Source: Apostichopus japonicus (Eukaryota; Echinodermata; Holothuroidea; Aspidochirotida; Stichopodidae). From it: a stretch of DNA of 64,000 bases. Location of the stretch: positions 4,982,501 through 5,046,500 of the forward strand of contig NC_092576.1 in NCBI RefSeq assembly GCF_037975245.1. Reading direction: 5' to 3'. Every line of letters starts with the position of its first letter. The stretch's first letter is position 1. Shown piece after piece: positions 36,633-50,501 of this stretch. The translations under genes and the position numbers were made by a program. The notes beneath the pieces were generated by a model. It was not told where the DNA came from. It saw only the letters and a list, made by a program, of their open reading frames with translations, and did not search any database.

Positions 36633-37315
36633 ATTACTGATTGATTGATTTGCAATTTTTATCGAACAGTTTATTAATTATTATTTTATCACGATTAGCT
36701 TTAGTCTTGATTTATTCAGACCGTATTAGTTATCTTCACTTCCACAACATTTGTTTTTAGTTTTGCAAAAAGTAGACGTAATGAGAACTTACGAGGGCTT
36801 CAATGCAGTTGAAAGGGTATGATTTCAAAAATCGAGTCTACTTCATTAAGTAATTCTTGATTTATTTTTCATAAAGGCAATATCCATAACTAATTCACCT
36901 GAGCTCTCAAAGATGACAAAGTTGATGGTCAGGTTCTGACTGACTAATTCTATCCCTCTAAACTGACATGAAATGTTGACGTGAGTTCCAGTTGGTAGTA
37001 GATGTAATGTAGATTCTGAATCTGTGGTGTTTGTCCTCTCCTTGTTTGGTTTGTATAGTACATTGTGTACATTGGATGGGTCTACATCTTCACCATTCAC
37101 AACCCACGTTAGGCTAGCAGGAGGTCTTGATCCAACCGCTAAACATTTGATCCCCAGAGGCTTGCCCGCTATTACCACGTAGTCATATGTACTTCGCGGT
37201 TCACTAAATGTATGCTCGTCAAATGACAACGAAAGCTCTGGGATCACTGAAAAGGGAAATAATCTAAGATATTTTTAAGTTGTTATTAACACTTTGTTTT
37301 AATATTTTATTAATG

Positions 37316-37367
<52 letters not shown>

Positions 37368-39845
37368 GAGAAAGACGCTGAATAAAGTAATTTTACCGCT
37401 CATGCTATATGCTAATCCTATATGGTATCATGTTTTAAATAGTAAAGAAACCACAGAGTATGAAGTTCTCTCAAAATATGTTGCTAAAACTTGACAACCA
37501 CTGCTTTTACATAAAGTAATTAAAACTGCAAGATATCATTTAATAAGAGTTGCAAGAATCTGTATTCTAGACATCATCTTTATCTTTCTAAGCTAACTGT
37601 TCGGTGCAATAACACACAGTGTAACCCACAACATCCTGCAATAAAACATAGTTTTAGATTACTCTTTACGAAAAAACATTCATATACAGAGCTGCTCTTT
37701 TTATCCATGTTAGACTATTAAAGCCATTGTTATAATATGTCTACTCTTTCAACTTTTGTTTATTTGAGTTTGTTCTTAATGTTTCTTTTACGAAACATGA
37801 CCTCAATTTATTTTTTTATTGTCGCTATTCCTTTTTCTGAATGTTAACTTCGATACGCTTACTATTTTTTATAATTTGCGTGAAATATCACCTGCGACCA
37901 CAAGTGACCTAAAGTAAGAAGTTCTCATCGTTCGAGCTACACACATGATAATGTCGCTAAATATATACACAATAAGTACTATACTAACACCGTCTATTAT
38001 TGAACCCGTTGGCGGTGATAAGTTTTGCAAGAGCAAGGTCCTAACAACTTCCTGGGTGAGAGAAACAGCAGTGTTGTAACACTACAAACGCTTGTGTTTG
38101 AGAAACTTAAAATCTATGAGGGTGGCGCATTTGATCCCAAGGGTATGTCCTTCTACTCAGATAAAACGGTATACAAGGGCGTAGGAACCGGGGGGCTGGG
38201 GGCGCCAGCCCCCCAGTGAAAAATGTGGAGGGGCGGAAGTATCATTCCGCCCCCCCCGCTCCGCAAGTCAGAAAACCCCTTTTTCATTTCCAAATGAGAA
38301 AAAAATCTCATTTGGAGCACCAAATTGCATCTAAGGCCAGGTGAAAATACAAAATTAAGTTTACAAAATGGAGTGGGTGTTGAAGTGTGCTATATTGCAC
38401 CAACTTGCATCTGAGGCCACCTGGAAATGCAAAAAATTCCAAAGGAGAGGGGGCACCCCTCCTCTTAGACCCCTCCCCCAGGCCGGCCATCAGTCTTCAG
38501 CCCCCCCCACACTCAAAAGTACCTTCCTACGCCACTGACGGTATATGTGTCAGTTTAAGTTTAAGTTTTATGTTTATAAATGAAAATTATTTGGAATTAT
38601 TACAACAAAAAATACATAATACTAAACACATGCTTATTCCTAAGTTTTATGTCCTTGGGATTAACTAGTAACTAATAGGTAACAAATATTGTAAGAGCAG
38701 GACCCTAACAACTCCCTGGTAAGATAAACAATAGCATTGTAATACTGACTTTATAAACAAAAATAATTTGGAATTATTACAACAAAATTACTTCATACTA
38801 AACATAGGATTATTGTTAAGTTTTAAGTCCTTTGTATTAACTAGTTATTAACTAATAAATTACAAATATTGTAAGAGCAGGACCCCAACAACTCGATCCA
38901 TGGTAAGATAAACAATAGACTGGTAATACTGACTTTATAAACAAAAATAATTTGGAATTATTACAACAAAACTTACTTAATACTAAACACAGGATTATTA
39001 TTAAGTTTTAAGTCCTTGGTATTAACTAGTAAGTAACTAATAAGTTACAAATATTGTAAGAGCAGGACCCGAACAATTTCCTGGTAAGATAGAAAATAGC
39101 ATTGTAATGCTGACTTTATAAAAAAAAAAATGGAATTATTACAACAAAACTTACTTAATACGAAACACAGGATTATTGCTCAGTTTTAAGTCCTTGGTAT
39201 TAACCAGAAGGTTACTATTAAGTAACAAATAGTGAAAGAGCAAGACCCATACAACTCCCTGGTAAGAAAGACAGAAGTATTGTAATACTACTTACTATTA
39301 TGTTTGAGAAACTTACAATCTATAAAAGTGGAGCATTTGATCCCAGAAATATCCTCCTTTTACTGAGATGCAACTGTACATGTTTCAATGCAAGCCTAAC
39401 GTCATGGATGAAAATATTAAGAAAATATTTAATAGAGGATTATTTTTAATATTTAGGTCCTTGCCATTATCTAGGACTGTCAATTCCTAACACGACAGGA
39501 AGTTTTAATGTGTATTTATTTACCTTCTATTGTCACGTTGTAGTGCACAACATGGGTAAAATTACGGGTACATCTATACAATCCTTGATGATTGAATGTA
39601 ACATCCAAGATTGATAATGAGTAGTTATTTGATAAATGGACACCCGACAAAAAATAAACCAGAAATTCATTTGCAAATATGACTCGATCGTCAAGAAACC
39701 ATTTGTTTCCTTTTGTCGCAGAATCATTACATTCCAAGATCACAGAATCTCTTTCGACCAGTCTGACTGATATTGGGTTTTTAAATCCATTAACACCGGC
39801 AAAGTTGAAGAAAATCAAGAAAATTTTCAAACAATGTCTCTCCAT
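34434..39845 (-). CDS. B1: two-Ig transmembrane receptor with ITIM tail
   Basis: Complement join: 39845-39524, 37246-36899, 35981-35885, 34659-34434 (330 codons plus stop, phases 1, 1, 2). Exon 1: signal peptide MERHCLKIFLIFFNFAGVNG and a V-like Ig domain (ILECND, KWFLDD, HQGLYRC). Exon 2: Ig2 with IKCLAVGSRPPASLTW and HVNISC. Exon 3: a short DDAEKK stalk and SLVAVICFLLILLALTCGIF; the stalk is 11 residues shorter than in A because the A acceptor is lost and a TTGCTAG site just downstream is used. Exon 4: tail with HKYYDLEP and the C-terminal ITIM VYYKAI. The upstream in-frame TTG is not used as a start. Likely an inhibitory-type surface receptor; the ligand is unknown. Confidence 0.8.
35161..35545 (+). 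mobile_element. 3' end of a LINE (reverse-transcriptase C-terminus and 3' tail)
   Basis: The plus-strand frame gives RRLRGDLIQVFKIVYG, then TRGHCLKLQKSHSRI, then after a +1 shift NRVVNEWNGL and ASSVNGFTNALDKHF before a stop near 35,444. These are the usual C-terminal motifs of CR1/L2-like LINE polymerases. A short 3' tail follows, ending in ACTAAACTAAACTAA. It is antisense to B1, inside its TM-tail intron, and present with the same frameshift in B2. Confidence 0.75.
35560..35830. repeat. ~53 bp minisatellite in the B1 TM-tail intron
   Basis: About five copies related to the A-gene intron unit (GGTTAATTAGTTATAACT, CACCGTAACACACATCAT). The B2 copy at 57,955-58,330 has about two more units. Confidence 0.8.
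36523..36631. repeat. (TA)n microsatellite in B1
   Basis: An interrupted TA tract in the Ig2-TM intron; a second short TA tract lies at 37,322-37,364. In B2 the equivalents are 59,022-59,151 (longer) and 59,843-59,858 (shorter). Confidence 0.9.
38174..38537. mobile_element. hAT-type MITE, complete, in B1 intron 1
   Basis: A 364 bp element flanked by the exact 8 bp direct repeat ACGGTATA at 38,166-38,173 and 38,538-38,545. Its ends are inverted: CAAGGGCGTAGGAAC at the left and the complement CAGTGGCGTAGGAAG at the right (12 of 15 match). An 8 bp duplication with CAG-like ends fits the hAT superfamily. It has no transposase and G/C-rich stem-like arms. Confidence 0.8.
38560..39300. repeat. ~180 bp tandem repeat in B1 intron 1
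   Basis: Four units marked by GGAATTATTACAACAAAA at about 38,595, 38,774, 38,957 and 39,132, each followed by TTTTAAGTCCTT and TAAGAGCAGGACCC. B2 has the same number, at about 61,095-61,800. Confidence 0.85.
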
Positions 39846-40003
39846 GTTGAAACACAAGCCGCTTTTAATTTTGCCTCTTGACTTATTGATCGTTCTGTCT
39901 GTTGTATTCCTTACAAATTATTACGAAACTGAGAGAACATTAGTAACTTCCTCTTACGCCCCTTTTATTCAGATCATAAATAAAACATTTCGTAATCGAA
40001 AGT

Positions 40004-40359
40004 AACTGGAATTAAAATATGCTCATTTCCTGGCAACGATTAAACCCCCAATCGATGTCCTTCCCCTCCCCTTCCCCCTCATATTATGTGTATGTACCAG
40101 AAATGTCTCGCACCATGGTATTTTCATACTTGAAGCAGGCAGTTATGTCATATTTACGATATACCTCTGATATTTGCCATAGCCAAAAGGAGTTATTGTC
40201 ATTGACATCTGACCCAGAGTGGCAATGTATCACAAGTACAGAACATCAGACAGTAATATTCCATTCTCGACTCATGTATACGCCACGATGTTTGAAGGCC
40301 GCCAGCTTTAAGAGAAGCTGCCAAAACACGTTTTGTGCTCCCCCTGCCCCCCCCCTTCA

Positions 40360-40419
<60 letters not shown>

Positions 40420-40431
40420 ATATATATATTT
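40004..40431. repeat. Unit 1 / unit 2 junction with uninterrupted (TA)n (empty site)
   Basis: 40,004-40,363 matches 1-360, and the TA tract 40,364-40,431 runs straight into the A2 3' flank with the TATATGATATATATA end. This is the empty-site equivalent of the 17.3 kb insertion. Confidence 0.85.
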
Positions 40432-40469
40432 TAGAAGTGTTTAGTTAGTATGCATTGTCCCGTTAGTGA

Positions 40470-40565
40470 AATGCTCTTCTGTAATATATACAGTTCGGGG
40501 TTTTCTTTCTTTTCAACTGCCTCTTGTAGCTTTAGTTAGCTCTTTATCTCTTTGAGGGTCATCTC
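40470..40565 (-). pseudogene. Relic A-type tail exon, unit 2 copy
   Basis: Equivalent to 17,791-17,885 and nearly identical to it, with the same broken frame. Confidence 0.5.
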
Positions 40566-40864
40566 TCTGATTTTTTTCATGTTCTATGGTTGCACTCTCT
40601 TTTCCTCAATGCAACAAAGCACGTTGTCAGCTAATTAGTATTCAAAGGTATTTGATATATATATAGAAGAAATATATGTTTACACCCGTTATCCGTATGC
40701 TTGGCAGGAAATGAATGTTTTTTTCATGTTTATCTTAATGCAAACTGTATCGTGTGAAGATAGTTTCAACTTTTCGTTTATAACATAACAAATGTGAAAA
40801 ATAATCAAACAACTACAACAAAAGTTCCTATTCTTGACTTTACATATGTTTTTAATAGTCTTGG

Positions 40865-43800
40865 TTATAATGAAATCTTTTGGTAATATACACAGTTCGG
40901 ATTCTCTCTGTATATCTGCTTGTTGTAGTTTTCATTGGGCTGTTCCATCTCCTGATACTCGGGAATGTCGTTAGGTGCTGTCGCATGATCGCTAAAATAA
41001 CCATGTGTTACGGCTTTGTGACATTCAGTTGTCATAACTTGAGCTGATGGACTCATTGGTTGCGGTTCATTGTTGATCGTGGTTACGTCTGTAGTCGAGC
41101 ATTGTGGGGTATTCCTGCGAATTAATAATAATATAATTATTCATATCACGTCTGATAAAGCTTGAGAAGATGATTTGCAGAGGCAACACGGTAATGAAAC
41201 AACGCCGTTTCTTCGTTATGTGTATCTAAGATGAAAATCAGAAAATATATTTTATACTGGGTGATTAATTAGTTAAAACTATATACACTACAATACACAT
41301 CATATACACTGGATGGTTAACTAGTTATCACTGCAATACACTATACCACACATCATAAACACTGGATGGTTAACTTAGTTATAACTGCAATACACCGTAA
41401 CAAACATCGTATGCGATGGATAGTTAATTAGTTATAACTGCAACACATTATGATACACATCACATACACCGGATGGTTATAACTAGTTATAACTGCAATA
41501 TACCATAACACACATCATAAACACTGGATGGTTAACTAGTTATAACTGCAATATACCATAACACACATCATAAACACTGGATGGTTAACTAGTTATAACT
41601 GCAATACACTATAACACACATCATTAACACTGGATGGTTAACTAGTTATAACTGCAATACACCGTAACCCGCATTATATGCACGGGATGGTTTATCAGTT
41701 ATAACTACAACACACTAAATACATATTGTATACACTGGATGGTTTATTAGTTAAAACTGCAATACACCACAACACACGTTATGTACACTAGTTGGTTAAT
41801 TAGTTACAACTGCTAACACACTGTAACAATGTCATGTACACACATATGATATAATGTAATTATGTTAACTTCTTTATTTATAAGATCAAATACTACCTGC
41901 TGATGAAAATCCCGCATGTAGACGCTAGCAATATTAAGAGGAAGCAAATGACGGCAACCAATGACCAAACCAACAAATCTGAATCCTTGGTCTCGGCATC
42001 ATCTTGCAAAGAATCATCTTCTGAAACTATGGAGGGATAGAATTATCACAAATCCATGTCTTAACTAAAGTTAATTCAATACTTTAAGAATAAAGTTGAA
42101 CGAGATGATCTTCTTCAATTTTCTGTTCCATGGAGCTTATGTCCGAATCAATGTGAAGGAAACCTTTTATACTGAGCTATTTGCACTTTGGCAAACCCAA
42201 CGTTGTTGTAAAAGCATACACTTAAGGACGATATAAATGTAACAGTCGCATGTTGACATACATAGACTTAATAGTTCATTACTTATTGGATGTTTTCTTA
42301 AAGAGTCCTTTTCTTACAACAATGAATAATGAACAACAACTAGAAGAGCTGATTGTTTCTACTGGTATCCTTGTCATTCAACATTTCCGTTTAATAAACT
42401 TGGGAAAGCATTACTTTATTGTCTGGAATTCCCTCCATAGCTTTCGTCAATGTTCATCATCTGCATCTCATGTTAGGGAAATGTTCATTAAACACAACAC
42501 TATAGATATTGATAATTGATTGATTGATCTACGTTGACTACTTACTAGTTTAACTTTAGTAATCATTGATGATGACCGGAATGGTTATCTTTACATCCAA
42601 GAGATTTTTTTTTAATTTTGCTAAAAGCAGGCCTTAGGTAAACTTACTATAACACTAAGAAAGCAGGAAGAGTTTTATTTTAAAGACAAAACTAATTCAT
42701 TAAGTAATTTTGGATTTAATTTTCGTAATGTTAATGTAGTGTACCTGATTCATCTGAGCTCTCAAAGAAGATAAATTTGATGGTCAGGTTCTGACTGACT
42801 AATTCTATCCCTTGAAACTGACATGAAATGTTGACGTGAGTTCCAGTTGGTAGTAGATGTAATGTAGATTCTGAGTCTGTGGTGTTTTTCCTCTCGTTTG
42901 GTTTGTATAGTACATTGTGTACTTTGGATACATCTACATCTTCACCATTCACAACCCACGTTAGGCTAGCAGGAGGTCTTGATCCAACCGCCATACATTT
43001 GATCCCCAGAGGCTTGCCCGCTATTACCACGTAGTCATATGTACTTTGCAGTTCACTAAATGTATGCTCGTCAAATGACAACGTAAGCTCTGGGATCACT
43101 GAGAAAGGAAATAATCTAAGATTTTTTGTAAGTTGTAATTAACAATTTTTGTTAATATTTTATCACTCTTCTTTCACATATGTCAAGAAAACGTTGAATG
43201 TAGCCATTTTACTGTCATGGTATTTGCTGTTCCTGTATGGTGTCATATTTTACATGTTAATGGAAAAAACAGAGTAATAAAGAAGTTCTCTCAAAATAGT
43301 GTGCTGAAAACTAGACAACCGTTGCCTTTTAAAGTAAAGTCAATGAATCTGCAGGAATGATTTTATAAAACCTTCAAAGAACATTCGTATTTTAGGAGCC
43401 ATCACCTTTGTTTCTAAACTGACTGCTCTTTGCTATTAAACAAAGTACAATCCATATTATCCTGAAATATTACATAGTTTCAGAATTATATTCCTTTTAA
43501 AAACATGTTTTTACACAGAGCTGCTCATTTGATCCATGTTGGACTTTTAAAGCCATTGTTATAATCTGTATACTCTTTCAAAATTTGTTTATTTGATTTT
43601 GTTCTCAATTGTTCGTTTACGAAACAAAACCTCACTTTCTTCAATTTTTGGTAAATGTCTTATTCTCTTTCTAAATCTTAACTTCTATGCTTCCTATTTT
43701 ACTTAGATAAAACTGTACAGATATTTCATTGTAATTTTGAATTTATGAGTGAAACTAACTTGGAATCATTACAACAAAAGCTACATGATACAAAATAGAG

Positions 43801-44495
43801 GATTATTGCTATGTGTTAGGTCATTGGTAGTAACTCGAACTGTAAATTCCTAATAAGTAACAGATATTGTAAGAACGGGACCCACAGCAACTCCCTCGTA
43901 AAAGAGACAGCATTATTGCAATACTAATACGCTCATGTTTGAGAAATTTACAATGTAGGAGCGTGGAGCATTTGATTCTAGGTATGTCCTACTTCTACTG
44001 AGATACAAATGTACATGTTTCAATACATTCTAACGACATAGATAAAATAATTTGGAGTTATTACAACAAAATGACATAATATGAAATACAGGATTATTTC
44101 TAATTTTTAGGTCCTTGACATTAACTAGGACTGTCAATTCCTCACACGACAGGAAGTTTTTTTATTTACTTACCTTCTGTTGTCACGTTGTAGCTCACAA
44201 CATGGGTATAATTACGGTAACATCTATACAATCCTTGATGATTGAATGTAACATCTAAGATTGATAATGAGTAGTTATTTGATAAGTGGAAACCCGACAA
44301 AAAATCAAACAACAATATATTTGAAACTATGACTTGATCGTCAAGAAACCATTTGTTTCCTCCTGTCGCAGAATCATTACATTCCAAGATCACAGAATCT
44401 CTTTCGACCAGTCTGACTGATATTGAATTATTAAATCCATGAAAACCGGCACAATTGAAGAAAATCAAGAAGATTATCAAACAATATATCTCCAT
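40865..44495 (-). CDS. A2: two-Ig transmembrane receptor with ITIM tail
   Basis: Complement join: 44495-44174, 43098-42745, 42026-41897, 41114-40865 (351 codons plus stop). Same architecture as A1. Exon 1 differs from A1 mainly in one patch (after FLDD) and in the residue after the second Cys (CYRNYT against CNRNYT). Exon 2 is one codon shorter. The transmembrane exon reads SLVAVICFLLILLASTCGIF, closer to B than to A1 at some positions, which may reflect gene conversion. The tail is identical to that of A1, with YQEM and VYYQKI. No lesions seen. Confidence 0.82.
41270..41840. repeat. ~53 bp minisatellite in the A2 TM-tail intron
   Basis: About ten units, one more than A1, the extra being near 41,590-41,640. 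Confidence 0.85.
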
Positions 44496-44599
44496 ATTGA
44501 AACAGACACCGCTCATAATTTTAACCACTTTACGCATTGTTTGTTCTTGCTGTTGTATTCCTTTTCAGTTCGACGAAATAAAGCATATCATTCACAAAT

Positions 44600-44807
44600 T
44601 TTGAGTCTGTGGTATTTATCCTCTCCTTGTTTGGTATTGGATGCGCCTATTACAGCTTCGTCATTCACGTACCCACGTTAGGCTAGCAGGAGGCCTTAAT
44701 CCAATCGCCATACAGCTCGGCCGCTATTACAACGTACAGTCATAAGGACTTCGCGATTTACTAAATGTATGCTCTTCAAATGACAACGTTAGCTCTGGGA
44801 TCTCTGG
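44600..44807 (-). pseudogene. Relic second-Ig exon upstream of A2
   Basis: Equivalent to 21,820-22,062, with deletions around the first-Cys region and an extra base within the TTCACGTACCCACG motif that breaks the frame. Its 3' half is missing as in unit 1. Confidence 0.6.
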
Positions 44808-45474
44808 AAAGGAAAATAATCTAAGACATTTTTAACATAGTTCAATTTGTATTAATATTATATCAATATTCTTTCACTTATGTCAAGACAAACGTTGAAT
44901 GAATCCATTTTCCGCTAATGGTATTTACTGTTCCTGTGTGGTATCATATACATTACATGTTGAGGAAAACACTGAGGAAGATGTTCTCTCAAAATAGTAT
45001 CCTAATTTTGCCGACTTGACAACCAATTCCTCTGCATTAAGGTCATTAAAACTGCAAGGTATCATTTGATAAGAGTTACAAAGAATACGTATGACTGTTA
45101 ACGTTATCTCTTCTTCCTAGTAAGCTAACTGTTCGGTACAAGAACCCAAAGTACAACCCGCAATATCCTGCAATATAACATAGGTTTAGGATACTCCATT
45201 TGAAAAAAAAACACGTTTATATACAGACCTGCTCTATTTTATCCAAATTGGAGTATTAGCGCCTTGGTTATAATCATTTTATTCTTAAAACATTCTCCTA
45301 CTAAACATGACCTAACATTTTTTTTTTCTTTATTCCTTCTCTGAATCTTAACTTCTACAGCTTCTGTATTTCAGTAAAATCATCAACGTTTAATCCTTCA
45401 TATTCGACAAAATACGATGCTTAACTTTTAGATCCTTCACAGATATGAATATAAATTTCTAAGGTGTCAGGAGG

Positions 45475-45665
45475 TCAAATCTTGTCAAAATGTTTCCTTT
45501 CTACAGGAAGGCTGTATATAGTTACAACATGAGTATTGCTATCATAACTACTACCCACACCTATGCACATACCGTGCTGATATATTGAGAAGTCGCCTGG
45601 CAGTAAGCCGATACCTGTCAATGAAACAACAGTAAGCAATTTCCCGAATAACGGTAGATTATCAA
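45475..45665 (-). pseudogene. Possible relic V-like Ig exon upstream of A2
   Basis: Equivalent to 22,750-22,945: SLTGIGLL, YQHGMCIG and SNTHVVTIYS remain in frame. No partner exons for a complete gene. Confidence 0.33.
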
Positions 45666-45679
45666 ACACTAAGAATCAT

Positions 45680-48235
45680 TTTCCCCTCTTGTTTTTACAG
45701 ATCCTTCTTCTGTAGGTGACAGAAGCAAACCATGGGTAGTGGAATCCATCAACAGCAAAGCTAACGAGTTTAAAAGAAACTCTTCAGACGGAGAAAAACT
45801 TACTTTCAGCCACATTTATTGTTTATTGTTCATCAGATGTCAATCATGTCATTAAACTATTTTTTTTTGGTGACAAGTCGATGTTGACTAACGACATGAA
45901 AGCGATAGTTCCATAAATACATCTTGTTATCATCCGAAAAATGAAAAGAAAAACGACAATGGGCTGTCACGCACTGCAGTGGAGTGTTAAGTTTCAACAA
46001 GACTTTCCCACGGAGTTGCATATCTCATCGAAACCATCCATCAACCAATTTATCATGTGACCTTACAGAATGGTATGTTAAAAATTAAAAACAAGGACAT
46101 TTCGTGTACTGCACACCATACCTTGGCCATTTATCGTTTGAGTACAATGCAGATGAAAAACAATATTCAGTTTGACGTTTAGGAATCAATTAAGTGGCCG
46201 ACTTAAAAGCTGAGGCTACTGGATTCTGGATTCATGTATAGTATATGTGTTTTATAATTTAAAGTCACCTTTCTTCAACTTTTCTTTACATCGGTTGGTT
46301 ACAAATCGCTTTGTTTTACATTACTTATAATTGTCTGGACTATTTTGGATGAAATTAGGCTAACTGCAGAAAGTGAGTACTTAAGCCAATACTAGTTTTT
46401 GTTATAATCCTATTTGAATAATTCTCACAATTTGAAAGTATCCGCATGCACAAGTACTTAAAAAATGTGTGCAATTAATCTTCAAAAAATAGGACAAACA
46501 CGATTCAATTTCTTTTGTTGTGACTTACAATGCTTTTTCATTGTTTGTTTCATTTCTTTTATGAAATTCACCTCTCGAGTACTTTTCCCGATCATGTTTA
46601 CAAAATTATCAGTTTCGACAGAGCCCCGGCGAAGCCTTCAATCACATGGTACAATATGACTGTTTGTGCTGTTGCTAAGCATCGCATATCACATATTTCA
46701 TAAATGTCTGACTGCTTAATTAGTGTGCTTAGTAATCAATGACAAAGCAAAACAAATATCAGCAATAAGAAAGAAATGTATGATTGAAAAGTGATTTTTT
46801 TTTTCTGTGATAAACCAAGCGTGCTCACCCTGGGGCCCAATCACCTCACATCGATACTAAAACTGTGTATGACCACAACCGTGCTATGTCGTGTGAGGTA
46901 CCATGAGTTCCGTGGAGAGGAAAGATATTTTCACAGTTAAATTTGTCAGAAAATTGTATTATCAACACCCTTTAAGTCACCCACAAGAGAGCCTGGACAC
47001 GAAAATGTATCATGGATGATTATGGTTATTAATTAGGAACCTTGTCATGCAAAGGATGTGGGACATTTGGTATATCCAATAGAGGTCCTAGTGAAAAGCC
47101 CACAGTGAGAGTGAAGTGACTGTTAAGATATATTAAATAAACTCGTAAAATATCTATATAGATACCCATGAGAGTAAAGACATATAGCTTGAATATTTCG
47201 AATAGTTACAATGTCTTATTTTTACGTCTCAAGAAACGCCTACGTAATATTTAAACATGCCCATTAGCTGTAGGTATTTATGACGTTTAAGTACTGACCA
47301 GGGATATAATTGTACATTTGTGTAATGCAAACAGAAACGCCCTACGTAATCATACTCATTGGCAAACAGAATCTATTGACGTGCAAACAATATGTAGTCA
47401 CATGATCATACATTTATGTGAAACCTAATAATAATCACGTAAAACATGTACTATGGCATCCATCAGTACGTTGACTCAAATTCTAGTACCGTACTCGAGT
47501 GTTCTTTTAGGAAATAAAATTACAAATTTTTTAACTAAATTCCTCCTATAAACTTTTAACCAAAATGCATCTTATATTTACCTTTGTTTCGATATAAAGA
47601 CAATCTTAAATAATAATGATCCTTTTTCTGCAATATTTGTTTTTATCATCATTAATTATACCGGCAAACCCTCAGCTAAAAAATGGTACCATTGGACCTT
47701 CCAATCATATGGTAGCTGATGGCTATCAAAACACTTTCAAATTTTGCCAGATTGACCGTTTAGATTTAGAGCTAGAGTAGGTCGCAGGTTAGTATAGTGC
47801 TCCCCCACCCATCGGTCAGCTCTCGCTAGATGATATATTACGGTACCTATATATATATTGATGGGCAACTAAAATACTTCTAAATTTTCATGTCAATTGT
47901 TGACCAAGGGTGTTGAAATTGTTTTCATGTAACTGTCTTTTAGCGCCGTCGAACAACTGTTGTTGATGTTGGCGCTATATAAATATATCTTCTTCTTATT
48001 TTAATATTAACAAGGAAACTTGAAATCATATACCGCAGTATACCAAATAATGCCATACAAAACGATTAAAATAAATTACAGGATTGTCAAATATATAGCA
48101 TATATGCGTGAATGAGATATAGATCTATGTCATGCCTATTATGTGTATACTATACAAAAAACGTTCTTTGCTTTTACGCTTGGTAGAATACGGTAACTCC
48201 GCGTGTTCATTTAAAATCGGCGTACCGTATACATG
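45680..48235. other. Spacer with SINE-like copy at 47,645-48,005
   Basis: Collinear with 22,960-25,840 apart from loss of the 24,259-24,434 TA tract. No gene supported. The SINE-like repeat ends GTTGGCGCTATATAAATATA as in unit 1. Confidence 0.5.
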
Positions 48236-48267
48236 TTATATAGTTGTTTAACAGTTTTTCCGTTATT

Positions 48268-48384
<117 letters not shown>

Positions 48385-50501
48385 CTGCATTGATAGACAC
48401 CGTAGTTGTTATGTTCATTTAATCAAATTGTGACCACTTTTTCAATCGTAAGTTTAATTCAAAAAGCCTTAACGGAAACGACCAAAATTAACACAGTGAA
48501 ACTAAGAACATTCAATTTTTTATTTTTGAGACATTTTAGTGGATTATACTTGACCCATTTTAACGGAATTATACATTAAACTTCAAAGAATTCGTTAATA
48601 TTTGGGGACCTTTTTCATTGCTTCGTTCAATTTGATTCCCGACTTCTACAGGTAATTATTCGCTTCTATTTCTGGCAAAAAATTGGTCAAATCATCGATA
48701 AAATTGAATTGCTAATGGATAGAACTAAAAAGCTTAGCATTATCAGCGAGAACGTCATCATTGTTATCCTTTAAAAGAACGTTAATAACGTCGATCTGGC
48801 GCTTTTAGCGCATACCATCATAACATGTATTACATATATACGTCAAACAATAAAGCCAATAACAGATTCGCTCATTAAGGAGCCACTTAATGAATTTGTT
48901 TATCACTATTTCAATCCGAAAGAAAATGAAAGTGTCTACAATAGGTAGTTAAAGGCAGGAAATGAAAATAACGTAAAAACTTCAGTTTTTTTTAAGACGG
49001 GATACTTTTAAAGATCATGTACTTTCTAACTGGTCATAACATTATGAGCACTAAAAGCAAACAGCAAGTAGTTAAAATAAGTGGTAAGTTTGTTACGTGA
49101 CTTTCAAAGTTGAGTCTCAATACTAGTGTTTATAAGTCCTGTACTGAACTGGTTGGGTAATCAGGCAGTGCCCGGTGATTCATATCAGTAGTAGTCCTAT
49201 GACCACTAGCATCCATTATAACCTCTAAGCAAACCAACTAATTTGTTGTTGTATTTTGTTCCTGGAAATTCCGATACCGCATATATTAAAGATATTAAAA
49301 TTTAATCCCTTCTTTTTCTATCAGGATACTATAACTGTATTCTTTTTAATTTCTTCAATAGTTTGTCGCCTGAAATCCATATAAAACAGCAGACATTCTT
49401 GCATTTACTTATTTTAGATATGTACATGCACGGACACTTAATGCAAAGTGCTGCGAATTCTCATTAGTAAATCTCTAACCAAGATACACGTAAGACATCT
49501 TAAATAAAGATATACATCAGAACTCATGAAAACTTATCTGTGAGTTGAAAATTCTCATTCATGACAATGTCATGTTTTATATGCAAAGAAACGCCCACGT
49601 AAACCCTGTGCAATGAGACTCTTCAGAAGACAATCTATACTAGAGTGTAAAAAGGTTTGTCACATGTTTATACTTTTACGATCAATTAAAAGGAAACCTT
49701 TATAGAACATGCAGTACCATGCTATCCATCAGGGAAAAAAGTCCTGTTTTGGATTATTAACATTCAAATTCAAAGCCCTTTGTTTTAACAACAACAACAC
49801 AAACACTCAATTCGTCTTAGTTTTAAACATCAGTGCACATATTTATTAACATATTATTCACATTCGGACGCCTAAAATACAATTTAGACTTACATTCTAA
49901 CTCTCTGATTTTTTTCGATTGCCAAACCTTATAATTTGAGAAAAGCGACACTTTTGAGATTTTAACAAAAACTGGATGTTTGTGCTCCCTGTCTCTCAAT
50001 CCCATATTTCTCACTCCCCCGGGATCGACTTCGCCACTCCTCTAGTTTCGAGATAACTAAGTTTATTCTGCACAGTAAGAATAAGGTCTGAGATGCGAAT
50101 GCATATATTAAAGCAAAGCCATTAAACAATAAACATCCAAAGAAAAAACTTAAGTTAATGTCTTTCGTAGTTCTTCGCCTTCTCAGATTTCTGTAGCTAG
50201 TCTGTGCCATTGATAACCAATTATGTATTGTCTATAACTACTTAGAGTGATGAAGTATACGGTCATGGCTTACTGAGTGCATATTCTTCTCATATATATT
50301 ATCTGCACCTATCTCCTGGTACTCATCCTCAGCATTTTCTTCAATAAAATAGCTTTCGCAGTTTTCTGTTTGTAGTTCACTTCCATCACTATCGAACATC
50401 TCATCTGGCCATTCTTGTTCGTCATTTGTCACACAACCGTCCATGTTGGAGATTTGTGGATTTTTCTTTAGTTTCCTTTCAATCGAATAGAAATAGCATT
50501 T

